DNA of 64,000 nt, from contig NZ_FOZZ01000002.1 in the NCBI RefSeq assembly GCF_900116225.1, forward strand, positions 434,001-498,000, in the 5' to 3' direction. Source of the stretch: Sphingobacterium wenxiniae (GTDB lineage Bacteria; Bacteroidota; Bacteroidia; Sphingobacteriales; Sphingobacteriaceae). The position numbers and the translations under genes were made by a program. The notes under the pieces were generated by a model. That model was not told where the DNA came from, did no database searches, and was given only the letters and a program-made list of their open reading frames with translations. Below, piece after piece: positions 1 to 8,757 of this stretch; positions within the stretch are counted from its first letter, which is position 1, and every line of letters starts with the position of its first letter.

Positions 1-40
1 CCTTGGCAAGGTTGTGCTCTACCAACTGAGCTACTTTCGC
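1..40 (-). tRNA. tRNA-Gly (GCC), 5' part only
   Basis: The reverse strand reads a tRNA 5' half: acceptor strand GCGAAAG, U8/A9, a D-arm with the usual AGCTCAGTTGGTAGAGC, then an anticodon stem CAACC and loop TTGCCAA, giving anticodon GCC (glycine). The window edge cuts it right after the loop, so the T-arm and 3' end are outside. A consensus promoter lies just upstream. Confidence 0.9.
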
Positions 41-51
41 TTAACGTGGTG

Positions 52-81
52 CAAATATATATAGAGAAATCGTTATTTCAA
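52..81 (-). promoter_or_regulatory. Bacteroidota-type promoter of tRNA-Gly
   Basis: On the minus strand TATATTTG (52-59) matches the Bacteroidota sigma -7 consensus TAnnTTTG. A TTG triplet (79-81) lies 19 nt upstream, the spacing expected for the -33 element. It sits 11 nt before the tRNA 5' end. The match is seen directly; use as a promoter is inferred. Confidence 0.6.
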
Positions 82-102
82 GAAAAATATTAAAGAAAAA
101 AA

Positions 103-597
103 TCAATCTTCTGCTAATGACTTGTCAGCCAATATCTCCCATATTAAACTTTGTTCAAAACCTCTCCCAAAAGCGTACTGTATCAGCTTATGCCTACGTT
201 TAAAAGGATCATTTTCTTGAAGCTGTTGATTTTTTCGTTCCAACACTTCGGTAAGTTTCTCGTAGTATTCTTCGGGATTTATGCTGCTTAGCGCCAATTT
301 AATAAGTGGGTCGGAAACTTGCTTGAATTTAAGTCCCTGTTTAATTTTGATTTTACCCCAACCTTTCATTCGAAATTTACCTTGCGCATAAGCCTTGGCG
401 AATCGTTCCTCGTTAAGAAAATTACCCGTAATAAGCTCAGATATTATATTTTCTACATCTGCCTGATGTAGTCCCCAGTCATAAAGCTTGTTTCGAACCT
501 CTTGCTGCGCACGTTCTTGGTAAGCACAATAGCTTTCAGCTTTCAGTTGGGCTTGCTGTGGTGTCAACTTCTTTTTCTGAACCTTATTCTCTTCCAT
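103..597 (-). CDS. recX: RecX family regulatory protein
   Basis: A 164-residue protein close to the usual RecX length, made of the family's repeated three-helix modules (for example YCAYQERAQQEVRNKL near residues 23-38 and the FLNEERFAKAYAQGKF segment near 60-75). RecX proteins bind RecA filaments and modulate recombination and the SOS response in the cytoplasm. ATG at 595-597 is the natural start. It is divergent from murF-alr with about 70 bp between them. No recA is visible here, so the assignment rests on family resemblance. Confidence 0.85.
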   Translation of the reverse strand: MEENKVQKKKLTPQQAQLKAESYCAYQERAQQEVRNKLYDWGLHQADVENIISELITGNFLNEERFAKAYAQGKFRMKGWGKIKIKQGLKFKQVSDPLIKLALSSINPEEYYEKLTEVLERKNQQLQENDPFKRRHKLIQYAFGRGFEQSLIWEILADKSLAED

Positions 598-670
598 GGT
601 ACAAATGTTCGAAAAATGATGAACTTAAGGAAAAAATGATGAAATTCGCTTACATATTTTTTTCAAGCGC

Positions 671-3103
671 ATGTACAGTATATTAGCCATTAGCGAAATC
701 ATCAAAGCAACCGAAACCGTATGGCAAAACCCAGAACAGCCAATACAGTATTTAGTATATGACAGTCGAAAGGTGGTTGATGCAAAACATAGCTTATTTT
801 TCGCGCTCAAGAAAGTTCGCAATGGGCATGACTTTATTGCAGACGCTTATGATAGAGGTATTCGGAACTTTGTCGTTTCCGAACGTTCGGTTGATACGGA
901 ATTTTATGTAGGCGCCCAGTTTCTCTGGGTGAAGGATACTTTAGCCGCTTTGCAACAGTTAGCAAAATATCATCGCGAACAATTCCACAAACCGGTTATT
1001 GGTATCACGGGCAGTAATGGAAAGACAGTTATTAAAGAGTGGTTAAGCCAGTTATTACAGCATGACAAAAAGGTCTATCAAAGTCCTAAAAGCTACAATT
1101 CCCAGATTGGAGTAGCCTTGGGTTTATGGAACCTTTCCGAAGAATATGACTGTGCGATTATTGAGGCTGGAATAAGTGAACCTGACGAAATGGAGGCCTT
1201 AGCGGATATGATACAACCGCAGATAGGTATTTTTACAAACATTGGCATAGCGCATGCCAGCGGCTTTAGCTCCAAAGAACAAAAAATCAAGGAAAAGGCA
1301 AAACTCTTTAACTCCGCAGAGGCGATTATTTTTCCCTCTAAATATGATTTGGCACCTTATTTCCCATCTTCTAAAACTCTTTTTTCCGTAGGAGAGCGGA
1401 AAACTGACCAAGTACAAGTATTGAAGATTGAGGAAACCGACAAGCTACAAACCTGTATCCAAGTATGCTATAATGGTGAAATCACAACATTTCAGATCCC
1501 TTTTCGGGATAAGGCTTCTATTGAAAACATGTTGATATGCTTGACTGTAATGTTGTTTCTAGGCTACACGCTGGATACCGTTGTTCCTCTTTTATCTAAA
1601 CTTAAACAGGTAGAAATGCGCCTGCAACTGAAAAAGGGAATCAATAACTGTTCTATCATTGACGACACCTATTCCAATGATCTGGCCTCCTTACAGATAG
1701 CTTTGGACTTCCTAAATCAGCAAAAACAGCACAGCCAAAAGACTATTGTCCTTTCAGATATGGAAGGGATGGACGAACGTTTGCGTTCAAAACTTTTGCG
1801 TGTGATGGAAAATCAGCAGCTCTTTCGTATGATATTAGTGGGAGAAGGGCTTCGCTATCTTCAGGGCAAACTTTCGACACCAATCTATTGGTATCGCACG
1901 ACCGAAAGCCTTATCGAACACATGGAGAAAATTGATTTCAGGAATGAATCCATATTGATAAAGGGGAGCAGAACGTATCAATTAGAGCAGATCAGCAATT
2001 TATTGGTCGCTAAGTCGCATGAAACAGTCTTGGAAATCAACTTAAAGGCGATTGAAGGCAATCTACAGAAATATCGTTCGCTATTGCCCAACAACGTAAA
2101 AATGATGGCAATGGTGAAAGCCTTTTCTTACGGCAGTGGTAGTTTCGAGATCGCGAATCTGCTGCAGTTTAACAAAGTAGATTATTTGACGGTAGCTTTT
2201 GCCGATGAAGGCATTGAATTGAGACAACATGGTATAGATTTACCTATTATGGTTCTGAGTCCAGATGAGCAGGTCTTCTCTCAATTAGTGAACCATAAGC
2301 TCGAACCCGAAATATATAGTTTCCGTATCCTTCACGCTTTCCTTTCCTTTTTGGAACGAAGGGGAATCAAGAATTATCCGATACACATAAAAATTGATAC
2401 CGGCATGCATCGTTTGGGGTTTCTTCCAGAGGAAATACCCCATTTACAAGAAACATTGTTGGCGACACAGGTAGTGCAGGTGAAATCTGTCTTTTCGCAT
2501 TTAGTAGCATCAGGAGAACAATTGCAAGATAATTTTACACAGAAACAAATTGCATTGTACATTGATCTAGCAAAAGATCTGGAAAATAAATTAGGGTATA
2601 CACTCATCAAGCATATTGCCAACACTTCGGCGATTACGCGCTGGCCACAAGCTTACCTGGATATGGTACGATTAGGTATAGGATTGTACGGCGTCAATGC
2701 AGAGCATAGTTCTTTGCAATTGGATACCGTTAGCCAATTAAAGACTACGGTGACACAGATTAAATCTCTTAAAAAAGGGGAGACTGTGGGGTATGACAGA
2801 AAGGGACTGTTATACCGGGATAGTCGAATTGCCACAGTGAAAATTGGTTATGCAGATGGTTACGATCGTCGTTTCGGCAACGGCACAGGAAAAATGCTGA
2901 TTAACGGTCATCTCGTACCTACCGTTGGCAATATTTGTATGGATATGTGCATGTTAGACGTAACAGGCGGGAATGTAAACGAGGAAGACGAAGTTCTTGT
3001 ATTCCCCAATCTATCCGAAGCAGCAGAATCCATCGGAACAATACCTTATGAATTATTGGTTAATATTTCATCTCGGGTAAAAAGAGTGTATTTTTACGAA
3101 TAA
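671..3103 (+). CDS. murF-alr: Bifunctional UDP-MurNAc-tripeptide:D-Ala-D-Ala ligase / alanine racemase
   Basis: An 810-residue fusion of two cell-wall enzymes. Residues 1 to about 450 are a MurF ligase with a Mur ATP-binding loop GSNGKT (114-119, Lys118), which adds D-Ala-D-Ala to UDP-MurNAc-tripeptide. Residues about 455-810 are a PLP alanine racemase, with the PLP lysine in VKAFSYG (Lys483) and the second catalytic tyrosine probably Tyr708 in VGYDRKG. One polypeptide therefore makes D-Ala and consumes its dipeptide. The fusion is well known in Bacteroidota. It probably forms a unit with the DUF502 gene 24 nt downstream. Confidence 0.95.
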   Translation: MYSILAISEIIKATETVWQNPEQPIQYLVYDSRKVVDAKHSLFFALKKVRNGHDFIADAYDRGIRNFVVSERSVDTEFYVGAQFLWVKDTLAALQQLAKYHREQFHKPVIGITGSNGKTVIKEWLSQLLQHDKKVYQSPKSYNSQIGVALGLWNLSEEYDCAIIEAGISEPDEMEALADMIQPQIGIFTNIGIAHASGFSSKEQKIKEKAKLFNSAEAIIFPSKYDLAPYFPSSKTLFSVGERKTDQVQVLKIEETDKLQTCIQVCYNGEITTFQIPFRDKASIENMLICLTVMLFLGYTLDTVVPLLSKLKQVEMRLQLKKGINNCSIIDDTYSNDLASLQIALDFLNQQKQHSQKTIVLSDMEGMDERLRSKLLRVMENQQLFRMILVGEGLRYLQGKLSTPIYWYRTTESLIEHMEKIDFRNESILIKGSRTYQLEQISNLLVAKSHETVLEINLKAIEGNLQKYRSLLPNNVKMMAMVKAFSYGSGSFEIANLLQFNKVDYLTVAFADEGIELRQHGIDLPIMVLSPDEQVFSQLVNHKLEPEIYSFRILHAFLSFLERRGIKNYPIHIKIDTGMHRLGFLPEEIPHLQETLLATQVVQVKSVFSHLVASGEQLQDNFTQKQIALYIDLAKDLENKLGYTLIKHIANTSAITRWPQAYLDMVRLGIGLYGVNAEHSSLQLDTVSQLKTTVTQIKSLKKGETVGYDRKGLLYRDSRIATVKIGYADGYDRRFGNGTGKMLINGHLVPTVGNICMDMCMLDVTGGNVNEEDEVLVFPNLSEAAESIGTIPYELLVNISSRVKRVYFYE

Positions 3104-3127
3104 TTTTAAAACCCCACAATATTAAGA

Positions 3128-3721
3128 ATGAAAGTTTTTTTTCAGCGACTGCTGTTTTATCTAATCCAAGGTTCATTGGTTGTTGTACCACTTGCCGGAG
3201 CTATTTTCCTCATTGTATGGATTGTGGCATCTTTAGACAATGCGCTTAACTTAACCTCGTTTTTCTTGGAAGACGAACATGGAAAACCACTATATGTGCC
3301 TGGGATCGGCATCCTTACTGTGTTGCTTTTATTGATTGCCGTAGGCATCGTTTTCACCACTATGGTCACAGACCCTATACGCGCTTGGTTCCATCGGACA
3401 ATCAATAGGATTCCTTTATTCAACACCCTATATTCTTCCATCAAAGATTTCACAGAGGCTTTTGTCGGTGATGCGAAGAAGTTCAATGAACCCGTGCTTG
3501 TTTTGGTAAATGAAACTGGACTAAAAAAAATAGGGTTTCTTACACAACGGGATTTGCAGAAAATAGGTTTACAGGATGAAGTAATCGTGTATTTCCCGTA
3601 TTCTTATTCCTTTGCAGGACAAGTCGTGGTAGTAAATGCGTCTCATGTTCAAAAATTGAACATGAGTGCGACTGATGCCATGAAGCTTGTCGTGTCGGGC
3701 GGAGTGAGCGGGATAGATTAA
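3128..3721 (+). CDS. DUF502 family inner-membrane protein
   Basis: A 197-residue protein with two hydrophobic membrane spans (roughly residues 9-36 and 55-80), followed by a soluble domain with the DUF502 features INRIPLFNTLYSSIKDF and a late PYSYSFAGQ segment. The family is widespread and its molecular function is not established. It lies 24 nt after murF-alr and 9 nt before the next gene, suggesting co-transcription. Confidence 0.8.
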   Translation: MKVFFQRLLFYLIQGSLVVVPLAGAIFLIVWIVASLDNALNLTSFFLEDEHGKPLYVPGIGILTVLLLLIAVGIVFTTMVTDPIRAWFHRTINRIPLFNTLYSSIKDFTEAFVGDAKKFNEPVLVLVNETGLKKIGFLTQRDLQKIGLQDEVIVYFPYSYSFAGQVVVVNASHVQKLNMSATDAMKLVVSGGVSGID

Positions 3722-3730
3722 TCGTAAGGT

Positions 3731-4336
3731 ATGTCTTCATTTTTAGATAAAATATTTGGGTCAAAGATTGAAGTAGATTTGGCAAAAATCGGTCTGGAGG
3801 CAGAATTATGCTTTGAGCAGACACGGGTGGACATAGCGCTAATTCAAAAAATACGGGAAAGTCCAAGGAAAAATGAACTGACAAGCGATTACATGAATTT
3901 TTTCTTTCATCTAGCAAGCCTGAGGAAAGATCATTCGATAGACTATACCGAAGAATTAAGCTTGCTCAAGGACTATCTCCGTCTTTGGGAGCAGAGTTCG
4001 ACAGAGCCGGTTTTTATTCGCTATGAGGAACTGGACGAACTAGTATCAGCAAAGAAAATTCCACCGCTGATTTTACTTCCTTTAATCGCCAATGCATTGC
4101 AATGGGGCTATAATTCGATGGAAAAATATCCTGTGAAGATTAAGGTCAAAGCTTTTGAACAATTATTAAGCATGGAAATCAGCAATCGTGTAAACCATCA
4201 TATTGCATCACAGGAGGGCACTATGGCCATAGATCGTTATAAACAACGCTTGCTAGAAGTTTTTTCAGATAGATTTACCTTGCTTTTCAATAGCAATAGC
4301 AATACATTTAAAGCTATTCTCCTCATCAAATGGTAA
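3731..4336 (+). CDS. Degenerate LytS-type histidine kinase-like protein
   Basis: This 201-residue soluble protein resembles the C-terminal part of LytS/YehU-type sensor kinases. ELSLLKDYLRLWE (75-87) matches the segment before the ATPase domain, and IPPLILLPLIANALQWGY (110-127) matches the N-box, but the family glutamate of ENA is Ala120. The glycine box GxGxGL is replaced by GTMAIDRYKQRL (173-184), and no NPHFLFN phosphoacceptor region or membrane span is present. It therefore looks catalytically dead and may act as a binding or scaffold protein. It follows the DUF502 gene by 9 nt and ends at a strong terminator. Function unknown. Confidence 0.6.
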   Translation: MSSFLDKIFGSKIEVDLAKIGLEAELCFEQTRVDIALIQKIRESPRKNELTSDYMNFFFHLASLRKDHSIDYTEELSLLKDYLRLWEQSSTEPVFIRYEELDELVSAKKIPPLILLPLIANALQWGYNSMEKYPVKIKVKAFEQLLSMEISNRVNHHIASQEGTMAIDRYKQRLLEVFSDRFTLLFNSNSNTFKAILLIKW

Positions 4337-4338
4337 TA

Positions 4339-4370
4339 AAAAAGGAGCTGTTTCTGAGCAGCTCCTTTTC
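4339..4370. terminator. Bidirectional rho-independent terminator
   Basis: A GGAGCTG/CAGCTCC stem flanked by A- and T-runs forms an 11-bp hairpin. It lies between the convergent ends of the kinase-like gene and the small minus-strand gene, so it can serve both. Confidence 0.85.
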
Positions 4371-4374
4371 AATT

Positions 4375-4557
4375 TTATTCATTGAATCTGCGTTTCTGCC
4401 TTCGAAGCAAAACAATAACGACTATAATTATCAATATCACTGCAATGGCTATTGCTGATATTGGTGAAGTGTCCGATGTTATTGTTGCTATATGTTGGCT
4501 GGCATGTGCTAAACTCACTAAATAAGTCAATAAAATAACTAATCCCGCTTTTCTCAT
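4375..4557 (-). CDS. Small secreted/membrane protein, unknown function
   Basis: A 60-residue protein with an N-terminal signal-like hydrophobic stretch (residues 5-19, possible cleavage after HAS), a short polar Thr/Ser linker, and a strong C-terminal span (about 34-51) followed by RRQKRRFNE. This is the layout of a small single-span protein with a basic cytoplasmic tail. It has no recognisable family. Its 3' end abuts the shared terminator, which supports it being real. Confidence 0.5.
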   Translation of the reverse strand: MRKAGLVILLTYLVSLAHASQHIATITSDTSPISAIAIAVILIIIVVIVLLRRQKRRFNE

Positions 4558-4675
4558 AATTATACTGTTTTAAATCTTCAAGTGGTGTAATCTAATCACT
4601 TTTTAGTTTAAAAGCAAATAAAACAAATGAATACATCTTTAAATTTATGTTAAATACTGTTAATGTTAACTAATT

Positions 4676-5521
4676 TTATCGATCTACATATAAAGGGCTA
4701 TTAATAAGCTCTGTTGCTTCCAATACTACATGCTTCTTTTTATGCTGTTCGATGTCAATATGATCCAGGAAGGAGGGATGGTTCACCAGATCTTGCACCA
4801 AAATACACTGCAACTTTAACAAATCGGTTTTTTCCTTCTGTTTTAATGTGCTTAAGCAGGTTATAGGGTATAATCCATTATTATCTACCTGTAATTTAAG
4901 ACTATTCTTCACAGGATAATTCCATGAAAGCATATTGAGGCGGTAATACTCTCCAAAACTAATGGAATCAGTGGTCAAGTAGGCATTGGTAACCAAACAA
5001 CCTCCTGTAAAATTCCTTTTTCCTTCAAAAAAATCATAGGATATATCAGATATATCTTTCAGCCTCGACATGAAATACATGGGTGTCGTGACCGAAATCT
5101 TTGCGTCCACATCGTTTCTGAATTTACACTCAATTGCATACATCACATCTTCTTTAACTGCAACTACGTCGATTTCATGGGTTACGGCATGTCCCTGAAC
5201 AGTTTGACCAGTGATAGTCTCAAAACCATCAGCTGCAAAAAGACGGCTTATCCACTTCTCAAAATAAAATCCCTCAGGACCAAGGTCACGTAATGCTTTT
5301 TTGAGCGAATAACGCGCAGCATAGGAATTCCGCTGTTTCTTCAATGCAGCATAAGCCCATTCGTATAGCTCTCGTGTGGTAATCCCATCATAGAGATGGG
5401 TTTTGATATCTTCATATACTTTATCTACTTCTTCATCTGTCGCTCCGGAGCGAGTAAGAGAGTGGCGCAGGCTGTTGGCATCAAACGGAACAACCTCACC
5501 AGAATATTTTGTGACTTTCAT
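4676..5521 (-). CDS. ATP-cone domain fused to an Mrr-like PD-(D/E)XK nuclease domain
   Basis: A 281-residue protein. Residues 1 to about 87 form an ATP-cone (KYSGEVVPFDANSLRHSL, then an RYSLKKALRDLGP end), the nucleotide-sensing module best known from ribonucleotide reductase and NrdR. The next part carries a PD-(D/E)XK nuclease core: Asp118 in HEIDVVAV, then Glu131 and Lys133 in IECKF, typical of the restriction endonuclease type IV/Mrr fold. The final ~50 residues are unassigned. No methylase or specificity subunit is nearby, so it is not a classical restriction system. ATP- or dATP-gated DNA cleavage is inference; the two domains are seen. Confidence 0.75.
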   Translation of the reverse strand: MKVTKYSGEVVPFDANSLRHSLTRSGATDEEVDKVYEDIKTHLYDGITTRELYEWAYAALKKQRNSYAARYSLKKALRDLGPEGFYFEKWISRLFAADGFETITGQTVQGHAVTHEIDVVAVKEDVMYAIECKFRNDVDAKISVTTPMYFMSRLKDISDISYDFFEGKRNFTGGCLVTNAYLTTDSISFGEYYRLNMLSWNYPVKNSLKLQVDNNGLYPITCLSTLKQKEKTDLLKLQCILVQDLVNHPSFLDHIDIEQHKKKHVVLEATELINSPLYVDR

Positions 5522-5622
5522 ATTGTTGTTAAAATCTATTCGTTACAAAAAATCCGAATTTTTAATGAAAATTCCAAAACATTTTATGCTAGGAGCTGTT
5601 TAATAATTAAAAAACAAGAGTT

Positions 5623-5931
5623 ATGAGTTTATTAGATTCAACACTAGATACGATAAAAGACAAAATAGATCATAGCTGTACCATGGGCGAGATTGATGAT
5701 TCTGAAAGAATACTTTCATTGATATCAGGTGGCTTTATACTATTTTATAGTGCCAAGAAATTATTCAAGAGACCATATACGGCTATAGGAGGGATCACCC
5801 TAGGTGGGTTGCTCATTGGTCGAGCCATAACTGGAAAATGTCCATTGAAAGGTTCGATGAGAGAACTTGAAGAACCACACGAAAGTGGAGAAGTAGCCAT
5901 GATTGAACGGCGTTATTTTGTCAACAAATAA
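5623..5931 (+). CDS. DUF2892 (YgaP-like) membrane protein
   Basis: This 102-residue protein matches the DUF2892 inner-membrane domain: a DSERILSLISGGFILFYS first span (about 26-46), a second span GGITLGGLLIGRAITG, then CPLKG, the family's CP motif. In other bacteria the domain is fused to rhodanese (YgaP); here it stands alone with a 25-residue charged tail. It is divergent from the ATP-cone nuclease, about 100 bp apart, and ends at a strong terminator. Confidence 0.8.
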   Translation: MSLLDSTLDTIKDKIDHSCTMGEIDDSERILSLISGGFILFYSAKKLFKRPYTAIGGITLGGLLIGRAITGKCPLKGSMRELEEPHESGEVAMIERRYFVNK

Positions 5932-5932
5932 G

Positions 5933-5971
5933 AAATCGGGTTAAGTGAATCAAACTTAACCCGATTTTTAT
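5933..5971 (+). terminator. Rho-independent terminator after the DUF2892 gene
   Basis: A 13-bp perfect stem (AAATCGGGTTAAG / CTTAACCCGATTT) with a 9-nt loop, followed by a T-rich tract. Confidence 0.9.
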
Positions 5972-6115
5972 TTTATTCCTTTCCTATTTTCTATTTTTAG
6001 TTGTATTTTTAATGTTAAGCACTTAAAAGGTTGTTTATTTGTCGAGCTTTGAACAGCCTTGACAAACTGGCAGCATGACCAATTTTATCAAGCATTTATA
6101 TACAGCATAGAGAAG

Positions 6116-6799
6116 ATGAAAAAACTTATCATTTTTACCGGAGCAGGTATATCTGCTGAGAGTGGATTAAAAACATTCCGTGGGACTGATGGCCTATGGG
6201 AAGGATATCGCGTCGAAGAAGTTGCCACTCCAGAAGGATGGAAGGCAAATCCAAAACAGGTGTTAGAATTCTACAATATACGAAGGAAGCAGTGCATCGC
6301 TGCACAGCCGAATGCAGCCCATCTGACATTAGCAGATTTGGAAAGGCAGTACGATGTGCAGATTATCACACAGAATATTGACGATTTACATGAACGTGCA
6401 GGTAGTTCCAATGTATTGCACTTGCATGGTGAAATCCGAAAAGCACAATCTTCCCTAAATCCAAAGTTCGTATACCGAATGAGTGAAGAGAACATTGAGA
6501 TTGGGGATGTATGTGAGTGGGGATCACAGCTAAGACCCCACGTTGTGTGGTTCGGAGAAGCTGTTCCTAATTTAGAGCGTGCCACCCAAATTACAGCGGA
6601 AGCGGACATCTTTGTCGTAATCGGCACTTCATTGCAAGTTTATCCGGCCGCCAACCTTCTTCATGAAGTGAATAACACTTGTACGGTTTATTTAATTGAC
6701 CCGAATGCCGACCAAATGGATGTGCCAGCGAAAGTTAATCGAATAAACGCAACAGCTACGGAAGGAATACAAATATTGGGTTCTTTTTTAACAAAATAA
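6116..6799 (+). CDS. Sir2-family NAD-dependent protein deacylase (class III sirtuin)
   Basis: From ATG 6116 the protein is 227 residues and begins MKKLIIFTGAGIS, with the NAD-binding GAGIS at 9-13. An upstream in-frame TTG at 6059 would add 19 residues with no family match. TQNIDDLHERAG and LHLHGE give the NAD pocket and catalytic His. YNIRR carries the Tyr-x-x-Arg pair typical of SIRT5/CobB-like desuccinylases and demalonylases, so acidic acyl groups on lysine are the likely substrates. The usual four zinc cysteines are missing; only one Cys remains in that region (GDVCEWGSQLRPH). It stands alone between terminators. Confidence 0.9.
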   Translation: MKKLIIFTGAGISAESGLKTFRGTDGLWEGYRVEEVATPEGWKANPKQVLEFYNIRRKQCIAAQPNAAHLTLADLERQYDVQIITQNIDDLHERAGSSNVLHLHGEIRKAQSSLNPKFVYRMSEENIEIGDVCEWGSQLRPHVVWFGEAVPNLERATQITAEADIFVVIGTSLQVYPAANLLHEVNNTCTVYLIDPNADQMDVPAKVNRINATATEGIQILGSFLTK

Positions 6800-6987
6800 A
6801 ATTTTGCTAACTTATTTTATAGCCTAAAAATCAGCCTATTGAAAAGTTTAATTAAAGAGATAGGTTATAGTAATATATAAATAAGAGCTTTTAAGCTAAA
6901 ATGAAGGCAAAATAAAATTTTGTTTACAACATTTATTAAAATATAACAATTTGATTATAAGTAATTATCAACCTTTAAATAAAGCAA

Positions 6988-7233
6988 TTATTCATATCTA
7001 GAATAAGCCTCTTTAAAGGAATTTCGCATAGTGGAAAACTGCTGGACAACTTCCTGTATAAATTGCTGATCAAGCAGTTCAAATACACCATTTACCCCAC
7101 CAATTATATCAGCTTCAGATATTTTATAAGATTGCTCGAGCGAGCCTTGTTCAAACTTGATAATGAACTTCTGATTCATGGAGAAAATAGAAATCTTACA
7201 ATCAGGATGGGGAAGTTCAGCAACAATACGCAT
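6988..7233 (-). CDS. Hypothetical protein (81 aa)
   Basis: A small soluble protein starting MRIVAELPHPDCKISIFSMN with alternating beta-strand pattern, then a helical C-terminal half (residues 45-80) rich in Gln, Phe and Glu. No signal peptide or membrane span. It lies downstream of gdhA on the same strand but behind the gdhA terminator. I do not recognise a characterised family. Confidence 0.6.
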   Translation of the reverse strand: MRIVAELPHPDCKISIFSMNQKFIIKFEQGSLEQSYKISEADIIGGVNGVFELLDQQFIQEVVQQFSTMRNSFKEAYSRYE

Positions 7234-7263
7234 ATATAATTATATAAAAAATTTTAAACAATA

Positions 7264-7293
7264 AGAGCCCGTTCTCTTCTTCGAACGGGCTCT
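7264..7293 (-). terminator. Terminator of gdhA
   Basis: An 11-bp perfect stem (AGAGCCCGTTC / GAACGGGCTCT), followed on the minus strand by TTATTGTTTAAAATTTT. It lies 24 nt past the gdhA stop. Confidence 0.85.
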
Positions 7294-7316
7294 CAAAGCT
7301 ACAAGTAAAAATAGAA

Positions 7317-8651
7317 TTAAACTAATCCCTGCGCTTTCATTGATGTGGCAACTTTAATAAAACCACCTATGTTAGCACCTTTCAGATAGTTTACATACCC
7401 GTCTTCTTCTTTACCATATTTTACACAAGTCTTGTGGATATTCTCCATAATTCCTTTCAAACGACCGTCCACTTTCTCAGAGGTCCATTGCTGTCCAATC
7501 CAGTTTTGAGACATCTCAAGCCCCGATACAGCAACACCTCCGGCATTGGCGGCCTTGCCAGGAGCGAAGAAAATCTTCGCTTTATGGAACACCTGGACAG
7601 CCCCCATTGTGGATGGCATATTTGCGCCTTCACCGACATATTTACAGCCGTTCTTAACTAATTCCTTCGCATCGTCCTCGTTAAGCTCATTCTGTGTTGC
7701 GCAAGGAAGCGCAATATCACATTTGAAATGCCAAGGTTTTTTGTCCGGGTGGAAAGAAGCTGCAGGATATTTTTTTGGATATTTATTCAAATCCCGACCA
7801 ATCGACCTTATAAATGTTAATTTCTCCGGTGTGAAACCATCCGGATCATAGATTGTACCTGTACTATTGGACAGAGTGATCACTTTAGCTCCGAGGTGGA
7901 TAGCTTTTTCAGTAGCGTAGTACGCCACATTCCCAGCGCCTGACACGGTAACAATCTTGCCTGCGATTTCCTCATCAAGGCTCTCTAAAATACATTGCAC
8001 AAAGTACAACAAACCGTAACCAGTTGCTTCGGGGCGTATAAAAGAACCACCCCAGTTTTTACCTTTACCAGTCAACACACCCGTAAAGTTATTTTGGAGC
8101 TTTTTATATTGCCCGAACATGTAACCAACCTCACGCTCACCAACACCAATATCTCCAGCAGGAACGTCAGTTTCTGCACCAATATGGCGATAAAGTTCGC
8201 TCATGAAACTCTGACAAAAACGCATAATCTCCATATCCGATTTGCCTTTTGGATCGAAATCTGAACCACCTTTGCCACCGCCCAAAGGAATACCAGTCAA
8301 GCTATTTTTGAACACCTGTTCAAAAGCAAGAAACTTCAAAATACTGAGATTTACAGTGGGAGAGAAGCGCAAACCGCCTTTATATGGACCAATAGCACTG
8401 TTCATCTGCACACGATATCCTCTGTTGACTTGGACTTCATTTTTATCATTCAACCAGCTAACACGAAAACTGATAACACGTTCAGGTTCAACAATACGTT
8501 CCAAAATCTTCAAATCTTTCCATGTGGGATGCCTTTCATTAATATATGGAATCAAGTCTTCAGTAACCTCTGCAACGGCTTGTAAAAACTCGGGTTCATT
8601 GGGATTTCGCTCCTCAACATATTTAATGAAATTTTTGAAGTTTAAAGACAT
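7317..8651 (-). CDS. gdhA: NADP-specific glutamate dehydrogenase
   Basis: A 444-residue hexameric-type glutamate dehydrogenase catalysing reductive amination of 2-oxoglutarate to glutamate, a main route of ammonium assimilation. Seen motifs are GGLRFSPTVN, PLGGGKGGSDFDPKGKS with the substrate/catalytic lysines, the dinucleotide fold start VSGAGNVAYYATEKA, and NAGGVAVSGLEMSQN. Length and N-terminus match the small NADP-dependent subgroup. It is monocistronic, with its own terminator. Confidence 0.97.
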   Translation of the reverse strand: MSLNFKNFIKYVEERNPNEPEFLQAVAEVTEDLIPYINERHPTWKDLKILERIVEPERVISFRVSWLNDKNEVQVNRGYRVQMNSAIGPYKGGLRFSPTVNLSILKFLAFEQVFKNSLTGIPLGGGKGGSDFDPKGKSDMEIMRFCQSFMSELYRHIGAETDVPAGDIGVGEREVGYMFGQYKKLQNNFTGVLTGKGKNWGGSFIRPEATGYGLLYFVQCILESLDEEIAGKIVTVSGAGNVAYYATEKAIHLGAKVITLSNSTGTIYDPDGFTPEKLTFIRSIGRDLNKYPKKYPAASFHPDKKPWHFKCDIALPCATQNELNEDDAKELVKNGCKYVGEGANMPSTMGAVQVFHKAKIFFAPGKAANAGGVAVSGLEMSQNWIGQQWTSEKVDGRLKGIMENIHKTCVKYGKEEDGYVNYLKGANIGGFIKVATSMKAQGLV

Positions 8652-8757
8652 TTTACTTGATATTTTTTAGTTTTATGATATTAAATTTTACGAATTTATC
8701 AAAAAATATGAGATTTTAAAAATGGTTAATTGATTTTTTATTGTGTTCAAAGCTCTG

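Noticed and set aside
3540..3917. Minus-strand 125-codon frame across DUF502 and the kinase-like gene
   Set aside because: It spans two real genes on the other strand and has no family features.
5396..5626. Short plus-strand frames over the start of the ATP-cone gene
   Set aside because: They overlap conserved ATP-cone coding sequence and show no start signals or family match.
6116..6799. Sir2 gene as an anti-phage NADase effector
   Set aside because: It is a short stand-alone class III deacylase with YxxR and no partner (no Argonaute, SLOG, HerA or TIR gene).
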